Part shown: piece after piece, positions 63,138-64,000 of the stretch
Position numbering within the stretch: position 1 is the first letter of the stretch
Layout: the number at the start of each line of letters is the position of its first letter
NCBI RefSeq assembly: GCF_050563535.1
Contig: NZ_JBNXUO010000004.1
Location: forward strand, 124,001-188,000
DNA: 64,000 nucleotides
Direction of reading: 5' to 3'
DNA from: Falsiroseomonas sp050563535
Lineage (GTDB): Bacteria > Pseudomonadota > Alphaproteobacteria > Acetobacterales > Acetobacteraceae
Notes under the pieces: model-generated
What the model saw: only the letters and a program-made list of their open reading frames with translations
Database searches by the model: none
Told to the model about the DNA's origin: nothing
Translations under genes and position numbers: made by a program

Positions 63138-64000
63138 ATGCCCTATCCGAACGGTCCACCTGCGCGGTCGCTGCCCGCGCTCCTTGCGCGACCCGTCAAG
63201 CAGGCGATCGCCACGCAGGTGGTGGCGCTGTTCAACGACCGCTCGCGCGGCGAACGGCCGGTGGCGCGCCGCCCGGACGGGCTGTTCGGGCCGCGCGCCG
63301 TCGCATGGCGGGTGCATGGCGATGTCACCTCGATGATGGTGGGGGGCGTCACGGCGCTGCTGCTGCAGATGCTGCACCCCGCGGTGCTGGCCGGCGTCTG
63401 GGACCACTCGCGCTTCCGCCACGACATGGCCGGCCGACTGCGCCGCACCGCGCGCTTCATCGCTCTGACCACCTATGGCGGGCGGGAGGAGGCGGAGGCG
63501 GCGATCGCCCGCGTGCGGCACATCCACGGCTTCGTCCGCGGGGCGCTGCCCGACGGCACGCCCTATGCCGCGGACGACCCCGCGCTGCTGGCCTGGGTGC
63601 ATGTGACGGAGACGACGAGCTTCCTCGGCGCCTGGCTCCGCTATGCCGAGCCTGGCATGGCCGGCGCCGACCGCGACCGTTACTTCGCGGAGATGGCGGA
63701 GGTCGGCCGCGCGCTCGGCGCCGACCCCGTGCCGCGCAGCCTGGCCGAGGCGCAGCGGATCATCGCCGCGGCGCGGCCGTCGCTCCGCGTCGATTCGCGC
63801 ACGCGGGAGGTGGCGCGGCTGATCCTGTCCCAGCCCGCGCCGCACCGCCTGGCGGAGCCGTTGCAGGCCGTCGCCATGGGGGCGAGCATCGACCTCCTGC
63901 CGGACTGGGCGCGCCGGATGCACGGACTGCCCGCGCCGGCCCGGCCGCTGGTGCGGGCCGGCACGCTCGGCATCGCGCGGACGCTGCGCTGGGCCTTCGC
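63138..64000 (+). CDS. Oxygenase MpaB / DUF2236 family protein (3' end beyond window)
   Basis: An open frame of 287 codons reaching the right edge without a stop. It matches the DUF2236 family (latex-clearing rubber oxygenase and mycophenolic acid MpaB relatives): FGPRAVAWRVHGDVTSMMVGG, LLLQMLHPAVLAGVWDHSRFRHDMAGRLRRTARFI, and VHVTETTSFLGAWLRYAEP. These proteins bind a b-type haem through conserved His residues. The usual length is about 290-330, so only a short tail is missing. ATG 63138 lacks a clear Shine-Dalgarno. Divergent from the carbamoylase gene, 121 bases between. Confidence 0.82.
   Translation, partial: MPYPNGPPARSLPALLARPVKQAIATQVVALFNDRSRGERPVARRPDGLFGPRAVAWRVHGDVTSMMVGGVTALLLQMLHPAVLAGVWDHSRFRHDMAGRLRRTARFIALTTYGGREEAEAAIARVRHIHGFVRGALPDGTPYAADDPALLAWVHVTETTSFLGAWLRYAEPGMAGADRDRYFAEMAEVGRALGADPVPRSLAEAQRIIAAARPSLRVDSRTREVARLILSQPAPHRLAEPLQAVAMGASIDLLPDWARRMHGLPAPARPLVRAGTLGIARTLRWAF

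Overview
The window is 64 kb of very GC-rich DNA packed with short-gapped genes. Third codon positions are almost always G or C. The gene content points to an alphaproteobacterium, most likely Roseomonas-like (Acetobacteraceae): a UPF0262 gene next to a DUF983 gene, several Bug/TTT-type periplasmic binding proteins, a LivGHMKF-type transporter and GTG/TTG starts overlapping the previous stop. This placement is inferred from gene content only. I saw no rRNA, tRNA, insertion sequence, CRISPR array or phage gene.

Left part, 1-11.6 kb (minus strand): a glycogen operon glgP-glgB-glgC-glgA-glgX with every junction overlapping. glgX runs off the left edge. Upstream lie glucokinase, a small cytochrome c and two SDR dehydrogenases in the same direction.

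11.7-19.3 kb: a membrane-anchored hypothetical protein; a decayed N-terminal fragment of a DUF2126-type transglutaminase; a fused circularly permuted ATP-grasp/alpha-E protein; an intact transglutaminase-like protein; a secreted alpha/beta hydrolase; a NitT/TauT-type binding protein; and a RidA-family protein. The only gene-poor stretch above 300 bases is 12436-12756, and it holds the transglutaminase fragment.

19.3-26.5 kb: a nucleobase-salvage-like locus. A minus-strand operon (phosphoribosyltransferase, peptide/nickel-type binding protein, adenine deaminase, TTT binding protein) is divergent from a plus-strand pair (M20 amidohydrolase, nucleoside hydrolase).

26.5-30.5 kb: a TRAP-type binding protein immediately upstream of a hybrid histidine kinase with PAS, HisKA, HATPase, receiver and HPt domains. 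No TRAP membrane subunits lie nearby, so this looks like a ligand-sensing pair.

30.7-42.6 kb: a surface-polysaccharide region. It holds a GT2 glycosyltransferase, an SDR, a DUF4910/M28-like protein, CDP-sugar genes (glucose-1-phosphate cytidylyltransferase, NovU-like C-methyltransferase, NAD-dependent epimerase), two paralogous proteins of a family I cannot name on either side of them, a Wzx-like flippase and a glycerophosphodiester phosphodiesterase.

42.7-53.7 kb: a long plus-strand operon with a complete branched-chain-type ABC transporter (LivG, H, M, K, F), three adenylate-forming ligase homologues and an isovaleryl-CoA-type dehydrogenase. It reads as uptake, CoA activation and first oxidation of an organic acid.

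53.7-64 kb: a small membrane protein, a rhodanese, a polar amino-acid ABC system without its ATPase, another TTT binding protein, mtnA, UPF0262, DUF983, a hydantoin-racemase-like protein, an M15 peptidase with an SH3-like segment, an N-carbamoyl-D-amino-acid hydrolase-like protein and, cut by the right edge, an MpaB/DUF2236 oxygenase. Several convergent gene pairs share a strong hairpin that probably terminates both transcripts.
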